The notes: generated by a model from the sequence alone, not told the origin. Numbered from the stretch's first letter, positions 18,600 to 34,620 are shown. The stretch is DNA of 64,000 nucleotides from Varroa destructor (GCF_002443255.2 NW_019211458.1:28672485-28736484); one strand, 5' to 3'. Numbers and translations are program-made.

Positions 18600-21500
18600 G
18601 TTTATAAAGAATCCAGCATTAGTTACATGTTTGATGCTCACATGCGGGATTTCGATAGATATATTGAAACTATTTAGCCACTTATGCTTAAATAAGACTT
18701 ATTGTTTCAAATCAAATTTAGCAAAATATAGAGAACTATTCTCTATCAAACGACTGACAGGAGGAGCGAGAAAGCGGCGAAAAACTGTCTCACGATAGAA
18801 GTCATACCCGCAAAACATAAATCAAACAGGACGACAGTCTCTTGTTAGGCTTCTAATTTTCCTAAAAGAAAAATAAGCTGTAGATAAGCTTGTGGTTTCC
18901 GAAGTGTGAATTTGACCTTTTGTTTAAATTTATCCCACCCAGTTCAGGTATCTACCAAGAGATAGAGGTTTATCTCTGAAATATATTTGTAAAGGTTCGA
19001 TAAGTTAGAAGAGGACCGATATACATGCGCATAAAAATGCTTTTTATCCAAAAGTAGGTCGTTCCACTTACGAAATATTCAATTCACTATAGCGCACAGT
19101 TTTATCCATTTCAACGAGCCTACCTTAAACATAAGTAGGTCGACAAAGGCAGCTTCTAGCCAAAATTCAGGTAAATTTTGTACATCTAGCAAGTTCTTTT
19201 CAATCGAACCGAGAGCCATCAAACGAAGCTCACCTCAATGGGAAGACATCGTTTTTCTAGCAGTGTATAGTTTGTTGATCACAATACAGCAGAATGGAAG
19301 TGCGAAGTACTTACTTTCTCAGCGGGGCGTCAAACGAAGCCTCAGCAGGTGCAAAGGGGACAGATTCCGAATACGCGCCGATCTAACTAAGATGTGAGCA
19401 GGTATATAAGGCCAGGATTAAACAAATGCATATTCGTATTAAGCTAGACGATTTCACTTGACTCAGACTTCCACGGACAACACTGTTCGGAGAAGCACAC
19501 GGATAGACTTCGAAAATCTGATGACGTATTAGAATAATTGATTCTGTTTGAAAAGAGCTCAGACTTGCTTCTCCCTCAAGCTCTGCCGATGGCGCATATA
19601 TACTAGAGAGTGTGGAAAGTTATCTCTTCATTATGGGATGTTTTGTTTTGTTTTCGTAGGCCTTATCTGATCCGAATTGATTTAGCAACAGTTAGCGCCG
19701 TTGAATGCCACAGCTAGATCTCACCGCATGACCTTTCTGTTGCTGATTTTTCTAGACAACAAAACTGAATCTACCTTCGAGGGAATACGTCGTCTCCCAA
19801 GTGTTCGCAATAAAACGTTACAGTATAACTTGACCTTGGCGGAGATCGAAAACCTTATTGCATCACGTTATTTCTTAATATTTTCGATGCCTTCGTGTCT
19901 CAAGTCACATATGATAATTCCCCAAAGTGCAGCCATTAATTAGCACGATCCGTGCTCTTTCCGCGTTGTCGATGTTCCTCGGTATGTATACGTTTTCGCC
20001 GTTCCAATTTTGGCAGTGTCACTGCACGCTGCCATTGTCACCGTGTGGGTCGTCCCTTGTCGCATCTTTTCCCGTAACCCTGCAGGCAAAAGGTGAACGG
20101 TAACGCGAAGCCCCCTTGTTTCTCCTGCTGTCGTTGGTGTCGCTGCTATCGCCCAAATCGTTGTTATACTTGGATATATGTACTCGTAGTAGTGCAGAAG
20201 TCGCTGTTGTTGATATTGACAATGACGATGTGGCTTTGACGGCTGCTGCCGGATGTGTCTACGCTGATGATGACGCTTGCGATGGCGGTAATGGTGATGG
20301 TGACGGTGATGATGATGCAAACGATAGCTCAAAGCGATAGTCGAGTTGGCAATGGTTGGTGTTGACCAAGGGTGGAGGTTCGCCGCTGTGGTTGCTCCGG
20401 TACTCCGCTGTCCCGTTTTGTTCCGCCCTCGGCCGACAACGCTTCGTGCCCATGTCGTCTTTGTCACTCCTTCACACTGTCGCTCTGCCGATAGCTGTGC
20501 TTTGAACGGCCTACAGCTCGTAGGTGGCAGCTATATTATCACTGATGTCGCCGTATCAGCCATATCGCCAGGTTACACATGCTACTACCATCGTCACTCC
20601 GTGCCGCTGGTTTGGATATGGACACCATCGCATACTACAGCTTCAGCATGCCTCGCTCAGCTCTGCGTACATACGCAACAGTATTACTCGCATTCTTAAA
20701 TCATAAGAGCATCCTAGGTCGACCGCCGGGCTTTTCGTGTTCGACGACATATATATATTTGTGTGTGGCTGGCGGTAGAGCGGACGCGATTGAAGCCGCG
20801 GCCGTTACTGGCTACGAAATAGACAACAGCAGGTTTAACAACCTATCCCAGCGAGACACGAGTACGCATTCAGTGCACATCGGGTGACACAACACGATCG
20901 GTGATGGCCTGATCGAAGCCGCCTTAACACGCGGAAGAAGAGCGGTCCGCTATCAAGAACGGCGTCGCCCTCTTGGCGGTGAACAGGAAGATTCTCCTCG
21001 AAGCTGTAGCGTCACACTAGCTCTCCGTTAAGCAGCTAATATTATAGGGAACTACTTTGTCGAAAATGCACGCTCGTCTCGAACGATGACCGAGCACAGG
21101 TCTGCAATATATTTTCATTTAGTAAATTAATTTTTCTCTCTACATTGAGGAATGGCGTCGGCCACGTAGAACAGTCACTCAATTTTCAAGCTGGACAATT
21201 TTAGCATGAACTGATACCGAGATGAACAATGGCCAGATATTTTCACATCAGATGTATAACGCAGTCGTTGAATATCTGTATCAGATTTGGTAATGTTTAA
21301 GAAGGTTAGTGTATACCGGGTAATTGAATTCATCTTGCAACTCTGGGCTTGTCTGGGCTAGGTAATCTGCGGTTGGCAGCCAATATACTAAACCCTAGGT
21401 TAAAGTTAGCAGTACGACAAGTATATAGCAAATGTACCGAAGCATAAACGAAATGTTAACAAATTTTAGTTAAATCTGAAAACGGCTATACAAAGCGTCA

Positions 21501-24500
21501 TCTATGCTCCCCGTTCATCTCGTTCTAACCTTAAGAAACAGGTAATCAGATGCTACATATGTCTCAGCTCAAAATATCGAAGTCGCCTGGAAACGAAACG
21601 TATGGAGAAACGTCGTAGGTCGTTTCTAGTCAATTAAAAATACCCACATAAACAGATGGATGTGTGAAGCTTTAATTGGTGAAGCTAAAACGGACAGATA
21701 TACTTCTAAATTACAATTAGGCCAGTGAAAAATAACGATTCCAGCTTTCTTGCTCAGTAAGCTGTACATTGTTTTTTATAAAATAGCTACAATCATAACA
21801 GCTGATTGATGATTTCGATATCAAATCAAAACAAAAAAAAAAAAAGATAAATTAGCCCTTAGCGTTTCCAATGTTACTACCATACACTGTCATAGTTAAA
21901 CGTTTCTCTTTTCAATCAAAGCTTGCATGCAAGCACTAACTGTGCGACCCATCTCCGTCACAGCCTAACCTTAGCACCATCAATCCAAGACGTCGCCACG
22001 CAGTCTGCCAGAGCTGCAGGTTACAAGAACCGGCTTCTGTTGTATAGGCGCGCTTTTTTCTCGATCACTTTCTATTTTGTTCATCCGTACCTGACTGGTT
22101 CGTGCAATACCCCTACGAAGCATCTGTGCCTCGGTTCACGTGACGGCAAAAACGATGTGATGCAGAGTATGTCAGTCTGTCTCGACTCGCTTTATCCACC
22201 CATCGAGCAAGTTATGCGTAAATTGTGAAGACGGCAAATCGGCCAAGAAAGGCCACCCCAGTCCGAAGCTCGTACGGCGCCTGTCCTTTACCCGCCTGAT
22301 CGTATGAGCTAGGCGCAGGTCACAGACTCATGACGACTTGGAGTTCGCAATCTAGGAAGCACGCAAGAGACTTAAGATCGGGAACCTTCTTCGCCAATGC
22401 CGCTATTACGGGTTAAACGATATAGGTTACTGTGTGAGAGTGCGTAGCCTCCAGGCAAATATCGGACTTCGCCTGATCGAAGCATGGGTTGAAACATAGA
22501 AGAAGCAGACCCATGCGAGCGATAAACATGCAGAGCGAGAGAAAAGAGCAGGTTCTGAGTGAGTCAGTGAGTGCACTGGGAGGTGAGAGCGGTCGTGAAC
22601 AAGGTGAAGACGGACGGGGCTATTTGTGAAAATGTAATTGTGACGCTGTGAGGGGTCTATCAAGCACGCGGGGGCGAAGCTCCGATGGTAGAAATTGAGA
22701 AAAGAAGCACGTCAAGAATTCGCTGAAAGCATAACATCAACAACTCCGCGCAACAGAGCAAAGAGGAGATCTCAAGGGGACGGCTGTCGAACTTCAGCTC
22801 AACACTTTGCTGCATTGGCCTTGTGAGTAGTGACTCCATTCCGACTTCGGGGTCCGATTTAAGCTAGATGAAATTGTCTGATGGAAATGTTGTAATCCAC
22901 TAGTGTTTCGTTTTCGTTTGTGTTACCTGGTGACAAGATGTAGAGACTCAGAAAACTTCTTTACATAACGAAACCATGATAAAGCGCCGGCCTGCTGAGA
23001 ACGAAACGCATAGAATCCAAATCTAAATCAGCAGCTTCAACAGACGGCATATTGAGAGAGTCTGTTGATAAGCAACATTTTCCAAAGTAAAAGGGTTCTG
23101 TATTCTATTTTCCAGAGCTCATTTCGTTGGCGTAGCGTATAACAATCGTAATAAAAGCGTATGATCTGACGGAATGAGACTCACTAATAATGGTCATGGT
23201 TCCAGCGTCGCACACATGTTTTGTCCTAATGAAGAACTGATTATTACTTCTGACCTTTACCGACAGGAGCAAACGTTCTTTATAACAACGGAAGTACCCA
23301 CGTTTTTCAAAATGTTAAACTAACGTTCTGCATTACGAGCTGTTTAAAAAACAAGTTAGCAATCAATTTTAACTGGGTTAAAATATTCTCTTTTATTTCA
23401 GTGCTACTTTACAAATAACTTACTACGAAATTTGCAATTATTATGACTTAGCTATTTAGCATTAAAGGGGTACAATATGCCCCTGAAGGACTCAATCTAC
23501 TATCACATAAAAAATTCAGCCCAGGTAAGACATAAAAAAATAATCATAACTTAAATCTAGAGTATTTCTGGACGAACTGAGTGGAACGAACTTTCTAGTA
23601 ACTATGGGCAGGATTTCATGGGTCGTAGGTTCCCTGGATGCCCGTTTTTGCCCAGTCGAGGGATTGAGATTGAGATCGCTCAGCACGAATTCTTGCAGGT
23701 TACACTCGCTACTTCTAGGCCAGTAATATCAATAGATAACCCTGCAGATTTGTATGATCAATAATTAAAACATGTTAGACCAAGCATGGTGCGGTATGGG
23801 GTTCCAGTAAATTCGGCACCAAGTCGTCTGCTCTTTCGACAAAATAACTGTTAGTTACCAGCGCATGACGTACCACATTAAGAATACGCCACACCGCAAT
23901 ACTTGACATAATATTTAATGTTCTTACATAACTTAATTATTGCATAAGATATAAATAAGTTTATACTGTATATCATGATAGAATACTGTATGCGATTGGC
24001 TGTAATCTATTGGGTATGACAAGGCCCTATTTTGGGTTGCCCCTATTTTGTGCTATGTCGACAATTTCTAGTGTTACCCGTAAATGTCCCGGTGTAGACC
24101 TTTGCTCGTTTATGTATACTTATCTAGGTAGTGGTAGTAGTGCGAGTAGGCTAGCATCAGGATGATAGAGCAGCGTTGCTAAATAGACTGGGCATAAACA
24201 CGCTTGGGTCAAGCGGAAATGCCGCGCTCTTATAGTATGACGAATCGGCGCGAGTTAGCCACCTTTGTTTGAGTTAGCTTAAGTATTTGTTAACGACACG
24301 TAATACGTTATGGAGGTTGACAGATCAAATATTAAAACCAGCAACTCTTACCGACATTTTTTCCTTAGTGACATAACCTAAACTATCATATTGGCATTCC
24401 ACTATGTGCATGTACGACTACAGACAGACCATGACGCCGCCATAGCTGTGTGCCGTAGATGTTCTTTCGAAGAACATTGCCAATCACGACATCCGTCCCT

Positions 24501-27500
24501 TTCCTCCGATACCGTCTAGATTGTATATATTCGCACAGGTACGCTGTAGCACAGCAATGCCCGGGTTAGCTAGTTCCATGGGCTCAATGAGAGCGGGCAA
24601 GTGTTTTCTGCAGATTTAAGAAAGCTAGCGTTATATGTTAGCGATGAAAACGTCGCCGGTCGAAAACATGGGTAAAGGCATGGGGTTACGGCATTGTTAT
24701 CATCATCATGGCTTGAGAACTTGCGATATTTTGTAGCGAAAAGGGCACGTTATTCTATTTAGCCTTTCTAAAAGGGCGCTGACGTTGACGATAATGACAG
24801 TATATGTTTCCGGCCAACTTAGGGGCGAATTTTACGGCTTCTGACGGAAGTGCTGTTTAGAAGCAGGCGCTTGCGTCTGAACAGTGAATGAGGTGACTGG
24901 CAGATGGTTGCAGTGATAGCAGCCGGCGACGATGAGCGTATGTTTGTCCTGGCTATCCGCGAAAGACTTCGCGTCCGCGTCCCAAATGGAGAACAAGGAG
25001 ATTGGTTAAAGGAGCTCAGTTATAGCAGGCTTAGCGGAAAGCAATCGGGATGGTTTGAGGGAAAACAAGCGGCGCACTACTGAGATCCACTCGGGTTGCT
25101 TGCCCCTCGCATTGTGTAGGAACCAGGCGACAATCTGTTCTGGTTGGGGAACCTTAAACAACGCATTATCCGGAAGGCAAGCTTAGGGCTAGCCTATTAT
25201 GTTTAAGCATCGTACTGCTTTCTGCAGATGGCCAGCAAATTTCTATCGGAACTCGCGCACGCGCCTCCACTTGCTCAGGCTCTGCTATATGCCATGGAAG
25301 CTATGAGGTTCACCTAGGACTCGCGTCGAGTCGAGGCCTGCCGGGGCGGGACTGGGTTCTTGTGATGAGCTGAGATTTGTAGACGCTCTCAAGCGAAGGG
25401 AAGCTGAACTAAATCCCCTCGAGTATCATCTCGAGCATTTGCCCTGCCAACGGGGCGAGATGCGGTAGTTTTCTCACAGCCTCTAGTTATGTTGGTGTTA
25501 GTCCGACTGGATGAGTCGAGCATGCAAAGGATATCGGAAGGCAAACGGTAGATATGTACTTCAAATACAACAAAGCGCTCTAAACAGGGTTATATTATGC
25601 GTTTCAGATAAAGGATGCACGTTTGTTGAAAACTAAATTTAAACTGATGTATGAAAAACAATAATTACAATGTGAGAGATGGTTTGATAACTTTTTTAAT
25701 ATTTCATTTATTCGAGCAGAGTAAATAGACAATATTATCTTAAGGATACCAATTTTATAAAGTTATTTTGGCACACCATTAGAGAATACCGTATACAGTC
25801 AGCATTTGGTGATATGGGCTGGTGGTGGACAGTTAATAATTGGTATATAATTTTGTCAGAAAGAAGTTCTTTCATTCACTTCCTATGGGTGGGTATTTGT
25901 GTTAGACAAAGTCGCGGTACATTATAACGAAACGCTTGGCTAATACAAGATGCTGAGCCAGTACCAAATGTATTATTCATCTAATTATTACGATTTACAG
26001 TGTTTGATATATACTTAGAACAAGAAATCTTCTTCCAACTAAAATAAACATGTGATCTGTTTAAAAACTAGTGATAAGAAGATATATATACACAGCTTGC
26101 AGATATATTTCCATAGAGTTTTTATTATTACTGCGTCATGACGAGAGATGATACTCGACCATAGTCGATGTGAGTTTACACACGCAGCTTTTGTGATTTA
26201 TAGATATAATCATTGTTTTCTTGTTTTTTTAATAACAGCAAATAGAGTTTGTACTATTGTTGATAGTGAGCTATAAATTAGCATTATCTAGCTTGGCTTT
26301 AATGACGTTTTTCAGCAGCTTGATGGATGGAAGCCTGTTTCCATTTGTCCGAGATTTCTAAGTACATAACGAACAAAAACTGATCACCTGCAACGCATCT
26401 AAACTATTGGCTCTACTGTGTTATATTTTACTGGACTATTAGGATCAGTCACCCTTTTCTCCGCCCTTCTGAACCCATGCGTATTATTTAGTCTTTCTTT
26501 ATCTCCCCCTATATCTTTGACGATTATCTTCAAAATCAAATAATACGTATACCGGATCGCTCCACAACCTATTCAGTAATCGCCGTCGGCGTTTTGCAAG
26601 AAACTCCGTCTCGCCAAAGAAATCCAAATTGCCGTTTACTGACAGGTAACCGCTTCCCATTTCCAGCTTTTTGCAGTTTATTGCTTCAAATGACCCACTC
26701 GACGACCGGCTGCGTACCGTGTACTGGAAGTGCTGTCACTCAGGCCGGGGTGATTTGGACGACTCCGAAGAGGCATCATATCTAATCTTCCTTCCCCAAG
26801 CTCATATTAGAGCCTTTCGTGTGACGTCCTCTCGTTTCTACCCATCTATCTATCTATCGATGCGTACTTCAAATGGGTTAAACCATTCTAAAAGAAGAGT
26901 TGGCGACCTGTGAGGGTAATACGGCGCCCGAGCTAGACCTACTGAATGTATAAACATGTACGTACACCGCTGATCAGATCAACAGCGTCACCTAAACGAC
27001 ATTTTTCTTTTTTTCGGTTATATTGTTCCGACAGCCACTCTGCAAACGGGGAAGTGATGATAAACGATAAGGACGTGAAAGACGACTAAAGCGAATACTA
27101 TCAGAGCCTTGTTACGAGGTAGGCATCAGTTACCTGTCGTGAACATAGAAAGAACGGTGCGTAGAGATACGAACCAAGATATGGACAGATAGATATCTCT
27201 GATTATGGAGCATCTTCTTCACTTGGGGACCTGTTTTGTTCCTTTTTTTGTTTGCTAAGAATTAGATTTAGGCGTCTTGTAACGCATGTAGACGCTCTTT
27301 TCAGACGCCCACCATTGACGTGTTCACTCTAATTTGTGCATAATAATCTCTGTTGTGTTTGCTGCTATAATATGTCAAGGTGACGTGACCCTTCAAAGTG
27401 AGACTCTTTGTTATCCCGTTTTTCATGTTTTCCAGACGATATTGGTGCAACTGACAAGGCAGAAATTATGAACCCCCCCCCGGTTTATCAACAGACACTT

Positions 27501-28382
27501 CTTTCTAGATACTAGGCCCCATTAGTCGATCATCACGGCTTGTCCTGGTTTGATTTTGTATAGACTCTGCCTGCCAGCTATCTAGAACCTGGGTAATGAG
27601 GCGACTGATTGGCCTGCGGCGCAGCCGAATAAAACCGTCCAAGCCTCTCTGTGCGCTATCGCATCCATTGGTGTATCGTCTCCTAGTCGTCACCAGGCCT
27701 ATCAGGAACATTTCATCAATCTGGCGTCTAGTTAAATCGTGGCTGAAACGAATGTGGAATAATATAAGAAGTCTAGGAAACTACGATACGTGTATCAACC
27801 TATGTGCTGATTGTAGCATTGCGATATGGGTGTCGGATACCTGAAACCTAAAGGCACGCTTTTCCGACAGATCGAACCTAAATTCCTTCTTATTTGGACT
27901 GCACTTCTAGAATTTCCAGTTCCAGATGACCCATTGATACTCGGAATTCCTAACAGACGTCCAAATAGATAAACGTTGTCCCGCATCATAGTATTATTAG
28001 TGTCTATCTGCATTGGATCGTGTCGCGTAAACATGTCATTACGAAGGAGCGAACCGACTGCGAAGATTTATGAGTGCAAATTTTTAAACTGCTTGGATAG
28101 GGCGGCCCAAGAAACGGAGCCCAGTTACTGAAGTGGGAGAGCCCAATTACGTTATACTGACAATTTGGAGACTGGGAACGATAATGATAATGATTTGCTC
28201 ATGGGTCTGCAGCGAAATGCGCTCCGGGTAAAACTGAGCGTCGCGCCAATAGTTAACACTTACCTTACAGTCATCGTCTTCATTTGCTGAGTAGGACAAA
28301 GAGCAACTTGCTGAACTTTAGTAGAACAAATAATATTTTTTACCATTATTGCTTAACAATTAACCGTTAACTTAATATAAAA

Positions 28383-28386
<4 letters not shown>

Positions 28387-28441
<55 letters not shown>
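28387..28441. repeat. (AT)n microsatellite
   Basis: About 27 uninterrupted AT units. Confidence 0.95.
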
Positions 28442-28443
<2 letters not shown>

Positions 28444-31400
28444 TATCAAGATAACCTTGAGCGAATTAAGCAACTGTTGCGCCGCGTATAACTATTTTGC
28501 TGCCCAAATGTTCATAGTGCCAAGAGCTTCATAAGTTATCCTGCTTTGCATTTACCAATGAGGAACTTCACGTTTTTAGCACAACACCGTCATTTGAGTC
28601 TTTAGTAGATAGAGTCATGTGCTTCGTAGGAGGATATATTTAGCGGGCAACTGCTCAGTCGAAAGACTCCACGTAATAAGCGTGTTACGAACGACTGTAT
28701 AAAAGGCTAGATAAATAGACGGTACTACCGCATGTGTCGTGTCGAAATGCGCTAGATGGCAATGGATAACGAGTCGTTCTGTATTTTGGGGACGTAGGTA
28801 CATTTTAGATCTTAAACGTTGCAGGCTCTCTACCTAACTTGTGTGCATTCTATAGTTGACAGTGAAAATTAGGTTACGTCGGCGAACTGCCCAAGAAAGC
28901 CTTTGGCCCAGCTAAGTACTATACTTCCTGTAGAGCGGTTAGAACAAATGCTCTTTGTGTATCTGTCTTCTTTACATACGCATGATTCAGATTCGGTGTA
29001 ACATGCAATACTTACCTCTTCACGCTTTGCATTTACCTCGTGCATGAAACGAAAGACTATGTGCTTAAGCTAGTACTAAAAATGATATTTTTATATTATT
29101 CTATTACCGCTAATTTTTCGAACGTTACTAAATCAAACATGTCGAAGTTCCTACAGGCTGAGTTTCTATATAAATATCTATTTCAGATTCCACTTGCAAT
29201 CAATGAGAATCTTCTATTGTCCTTGCCTGGGTATCTGAGATATTCATTTTAAGCATATATGGTAGGGTAAACATTGATTTATCGACAATGGTAATAATAC
29301 TAGCACCACTTTGGGTTTACTACCGATCAAAGCAAATTATTAACGCAATTTTCAACTCGATATCTTCGCGTGCGTGTTTGGCCAGAGCTTGCTTGCGACA
29401 CGTTTGTCGTTAATTAACTGTATATACTAATCCTAACTGTGGTAGTCCATAGCCGTGCTAGACCAACAGATCACTGAAGACTATCAAATCCTGCAAGAAC
29501 CCTACGAAGTTCGTTGCCTGGAGTAATATCCACTGCATTATAAAGTGACCCCACAGCGATGTCTTCACTGGTGAGAATACGCATCCCACACCCCCAGCTA
29601 GCAAATTGAAAACGTCTATGCCCGGGGTGCTAAAGTGTCAGTGATAATCTTGCTATATCCGGAATGGCAATGGGTAGATTCCGATGAGGGGTCCTTCGCC
29701 GTTGCCAGTGTCACCAATGCTGCTGCTGTTCTATCGATATTGTTTGGGCACTTGATTGCTTGCTGTTGCGGGTGATCGCTGATAGCTGAGGTGGCTAGCA
29801 ATATGTCACCCCCCACTTCAGCAAGCACTGCGCGGTATGTCAGCTGTTGTCGAGGGCCAGCACCGCGCAAAAAATGATAAGCGTCACCATAGCCCAAGCG
29901 GCAACGAACACGCAAAGCCGTTTGGAAGACAGATCATCTTCGGCGTCATCGAAGGTGATGCTGGCGTCAACAACAACGTAGAAAGCGGAATTAACACCTT
30001 AGTGGTTGACGCTAATGCCGTCGCGCTATCGCGGACGCTATAGCCGATAGCAGGGTCGCTGAGTTTCTGTTGATGATGTCGCCGGATCTCCTCGATCGAA
30101 GGTCTTCTTTAACATGTGTGTTAGTGTATGTGTGCTCATAGGTCTGTTTATGCGTGGGTATTTTTATGCGTTCGAAGGATCCAGACACTGCCGCCGCTGC
30201 TGGATATTCTCCTCCGATCCTATTTATTTTTTCTTTTTCATCACTATGGCGAGCATCATTTCACTTCCCACATCTTCGTCATTGTCATCATCAGCGTTGA
30301 CTTCAACTTTGACTTTAATCTTGAGGGGCAGTAGCTGAACGAGTAGAAGAAAAGCAGAAGACGCTGGCAGCCGCAGATCGAAGAAGCTGCAACGATAACT
30401 GCTACCGCTGCTGACATTTCTAGTCAGTTCACCTTGATGGTGACTCGTAATGCTGGTAGCATAAGTTGCTTGCATTTTGAAACAGACCGTAAAGCCAGCA
30501 ATCAGAGTCTGGCCCCTAGCTTGCCAGCCAGACAAGCAATCGTATAGACACAATGACGCGCTGTGGCAACACGATAGCGAGGGGAAGGGGAGAGGTGGCT
30601 GGGAGTCAAGAAACGCTCGAAATTCTTCTCCGACGGCTGCGGTTGGCCACTTGGTTCCCCTTGTTGGCGATATGCAGGAACGCACTTGAGAGAACTTCTC
30701 GACATGGCGGGCGCGGTGAGGACGAACTACTCTGTGGGCATCTTCTGCTGAGTAAATCACCGATCATCATCATATTGAACAATGATGGGGCAGGGCGTAC
30801 TGATCGGAGAGGCCTCCTATCTAAAACCTTAACGCTTCGATGAAAAGTAGGGAAATCCAAAAAGAAGGAAACGATTGAAAAACAACGATCGCGTCATCGT
30901 CGCCATTATTTCGCTGATCGACGCCTTACGAGCTTCATATTTCGCATTTACTTCTATTGAATTGTCTACTTGCAGGTTTTGTACAATGATATGGTTGCAC
31001 TATTGCGTGTTTCTACTGAGGATTGATAAACAACACAACAAGTAGTCTCTCCTCATCGTTAAACTTTTAAACGTATACTACGTAGCGTAAGTGCATCACG
31101 AACTTATACGGACATACGTTCGTGGCAGTTTAGTTGATATAACAGGCAATTGTTAATGTTGGTTATCAGTCTTGTCTTTTACCTTAACAAGTGCATACAC
31201 GCCATACCCCTGCAGTGGCATCGTATAAAACTCGCTAAAAACAAAAAATTGCTTCTACAACGAGAACTCATGTTCAGGGTACCAACTTACAAACTTACAA
31301 ATCCTATGTAGGATTCGTATTTTGCAAGCTAGTTTATATTATACAATATCACAATGGAAAAAGCGCGCAGGTTGTTTCCATCTAGTAAAAATCAAATATT

Positions 31401-34400
31401 ATCAAGTTCTGGATAATCTTTCTTGCTATTCAGTCGTCAAAGATTAGTTAGTGACTCCATTAGGGTATTAATTGAATAGCTGACAATGGAGCGTGTGAAG
31501 AACGGGTGCTATACTGAAGCAATCTGTGTCGTTTCGCGTATTCCAAAGTTATTTACGTCTTAAATTTCCTAAATATTTTTCTACTTCCTGATTTGAACTG
31601 TCCCACCTTAAACAGCTTACCCAACTGAAATCAAACAATCCTACTCTTCCCTTTTTTTTTAGTGCTCTTGTTATTATTATTATTGATATTTTTTTTATAT
31701 TCCCCCGTTATGCTACTATATTTATCGAGACTCGTGTTAGGTATTGTAGGTACAAAAAAGGCAAGCTGACCTACTTGCTGTGCCAGCATCACGTATAAAG
31801 TATGTTTTGAGTCGAACAGGCAGCCTTGCAGATGGTTGAATGATCAAAAGGTAACGTTAAGTTAGTAGTATACAGAAACTCTTTATAGAAATCTGCTTTT
31901 GCTGAGCAGCACTAGGTCTATCTTTGTATTCTCGTGGTTGTATACTAGTGCAGCTACATTTTCAAATGTAGCAAGATATATATTATAATAATAAGTAAAA
32001 GTAGATTCCACAATATCGGTAGGCCCATCAAAAAAACTCATGTAAATGTTAGATTTGGTTTCTTGCACACACCCCCGAAACCATTATCACGGTCTACATA
32101 TATCATTAGGCTGTCGATGTGGATGAGGCCTTAATTGTTCTACCGGCCCTCGTTCTAACCCTTTGTCGTAACCCAACCCTTTGACATCTACAGCTCAAGC
32201 TTTTGGTTCATAGATACCCACGCAAGCATGCACACAAATCAGTATTCAGTACAAAGCTGGGCCGTTTTCTAGCCAGCCTTCGGATGTTTAAAATGTCCAT
32301 TGCGCTCGAAGCAGGTGTGGCGGGTGTGGGTGGATGGCTGATCCGCGCAATGGAGCAGCTTCACGATTCACGAAAAATGGTTCGTTTTCTCTTCATTTTT
32401 GTTTTTCTCTCTGTATCTGCTCAATGTTCTTTGGCGGTTCCATTGCGGACTCGAGCTACCCAGGCTTCTGAAAGCCCTCGAAAAAGACCTACCCCACGAC
32501 CACCTGTGGACCTAACCTGTATAGTATTGACTATCGATGCAGGATCCGAATACCGAGGCCGCTGCAGGCAGTAAACCTGTTGCGAAAGTATTAGCGCTGA
32601 ATACCTTCAGCCCCTGAAGAAAAATGTGCATGAACCAAGAAGGATTATCTGAAACATCAGAATTGACATTGAAGTGCCGAGGAGCTAAACGGCAACCTTT
32701 CGGTAGGTGACCACTTATTAAATAGGCTACATTCTATAGAACGTGCGTGTTATCAATGAGACTTTAGGTTTATGGCTGAAATCTTATTAATAATGGATCG
32801 TTATACGTTTAAGGTACCCACGTGACTACAGAGTATCGTTGTAACGGTTAGGAGATAGCTCTGCTTTGTTGTAACTGATTTTTAGTTGGTTTCTACTTGG
32901 AAAAATATATTCAGCACACATGTTACGGGTTAGGTTTGGCCGTGGCCCATCTGTGTCGTCAATTCGTTACCGAAAATGCCTATTTTCATTGTTTAAGGCC
33001 TGAACTTTTTGTTTGCAAGGATTGTCTTAGCAAAAAAGTGTCCCATTAAATGTACCTTATATTTAGCCATTTTGTATGTGAAAGGTTTAAAGTTCGAAGT
33101 CATTTAATATTGATTCTTAGTATGAGCTTGCTCGATGACTGATAGAAAACACTTGAATGATATAAATTGATAATACTTTAGAACGGTTATCAATTAGCCT
33201 AAATAATAAGCCTATTGAACCAAACAATTTCACAGTCATTTTGTCCTTTTACAGTGCCATTGAAAGTATTTTACTTGAAGCAGGCCGAGTACTCCACTTC
33301 ATTTGTCAAAATCAACAGCGATAGATCTCAAACGAGAATTCTTCCGGTATAGTTTCCCCATATTTACGCTGTAACACTTGACCTTCAGCGGTCCGTCGGC
33401 CTCTGCACCTGACTAGTTTTATTGTGTCCCTCTGAGTGAGCATCAGGGGTTCTCTCATGTGTTGACCGAATGTATAATAGCAAGAAGGTTTAAGATAGGC
33501 TTCATTTTCACAGCCCAAGCACTACGACGGCTGTTGCTACTGCTACTGTAGTTGAACTTCCTACTATTGCTTTGTCGACGGCCTCAACGAACGGGTTGAA
33601 GTATCAACGGTCTAATTTCACACAGAGCCCACCAGATTCGTAGTCAGCCTGGTCTTTTCAAACATGAAGCACTCATTCATGCCAATCGCGCGCAATCGAC
33701 AGCTAGCTATAAGTAATTAATTGCTGGATACGCTAGCTTGCATGGACCTTGTCTTATTCTTTCAATACTTCAATTACCATCAACTAACGCCTTTCATTAA
33801 TAAGAACTAGAAAGAATGAGAAAGATATAATGTTTGATACGAAATCTTGCTCTTATTTGCAAATAAACGGGCTAGTAAACGCCATCCATAATGGAACATT
33901 AATAAGACTTTTTAATATGTTATTAATTAATATAAGAATTTTATAAGAAGCATAGATACAACCGTATAGACCTTTTAGCACAGTACTTCATTTAACGACC
34001 CCATATCAGCCAATTAGAATCAGCGCCCCATTACAATAGTTCCCCCCTTCGCTTTATTTTTCTCCCACCTATGACATACTGCGCCTTTTACTTAAGTATG
34101 TCAGCATAACACCTTTTAAACTTAGCATCTTTGCTATTGTGGTGGCGCCCCCTGCAACGGCGGTAGTAGCCACAGAACAATCCGGGGCCCGGGGCCCAGC
34201 TAGCCCACGCTAGTCTTGCGCGCATAGCCTTTGGCCATTCGATTGTGAATCATCATATCGTCGGTGGTGGCTGGCGGCAAAAGGCACATCTTGAAGTTCT
34301 TCCCTGCAGGCTTACTATCTTTTTTGTTTGTCATCCCTTTTTTGCGAGCATCATCACCGTCACAGCGCGTCGCTCCGCTGCTGTACGTCGATCTGTTTCG

Positions 34401-34620
34401 TCTCCCCTTCCTATATTGTTGGCGACCAAGAATTCAGATTTGACTTTTCTACAGCCACTATTATGACTGTTAGGTGCTTCGTTTTACCTCCATCGAGTGA
34501 CGACCGTCCGTGGCCAACGTCGCTAGCCACAACAGACATCCAATGGTGCTGATAGACAAACCGTCGATCATGTGTCCGCTCGCCCGGATCGCCTGACAGC
34601 GGGTTCTTCGGGATGTTACA

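Larger units (their letters stand above)
13979..28386. other. Gene-poor DNA, segment A
   Basis: No protein-coding or RNA gene is recognised. The ATG frame at 14172-14465 lies in a GC-richer patch ending in AATAAACGC and might be a retroposon fragment, but no family is recognised. A GC-richer island lies at 19.95-20.95 kb, whose minus-strand frame is a His/Arg repeat artefact. A hairpin at 17296-17376 is listed separately. Confidence 0.5.

Noticed and set aside
19940..20467. 175-codon minus-strand frame
   Set aside because: His/Arg run arises from a degenerate GAT/GGT repeat; no conserved content.
30224..30760. 178-codon minus-strand frame
   Set aside because: No clear domain; opposite strand and other frames are equally open in this island, typical of stop-poor composition.
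34138..34165. TGGCGCC-like primer-binding site of an LTR element
   Set aside because: Only a short match; no long terminal repeats or retroelement coding sequence nearby.
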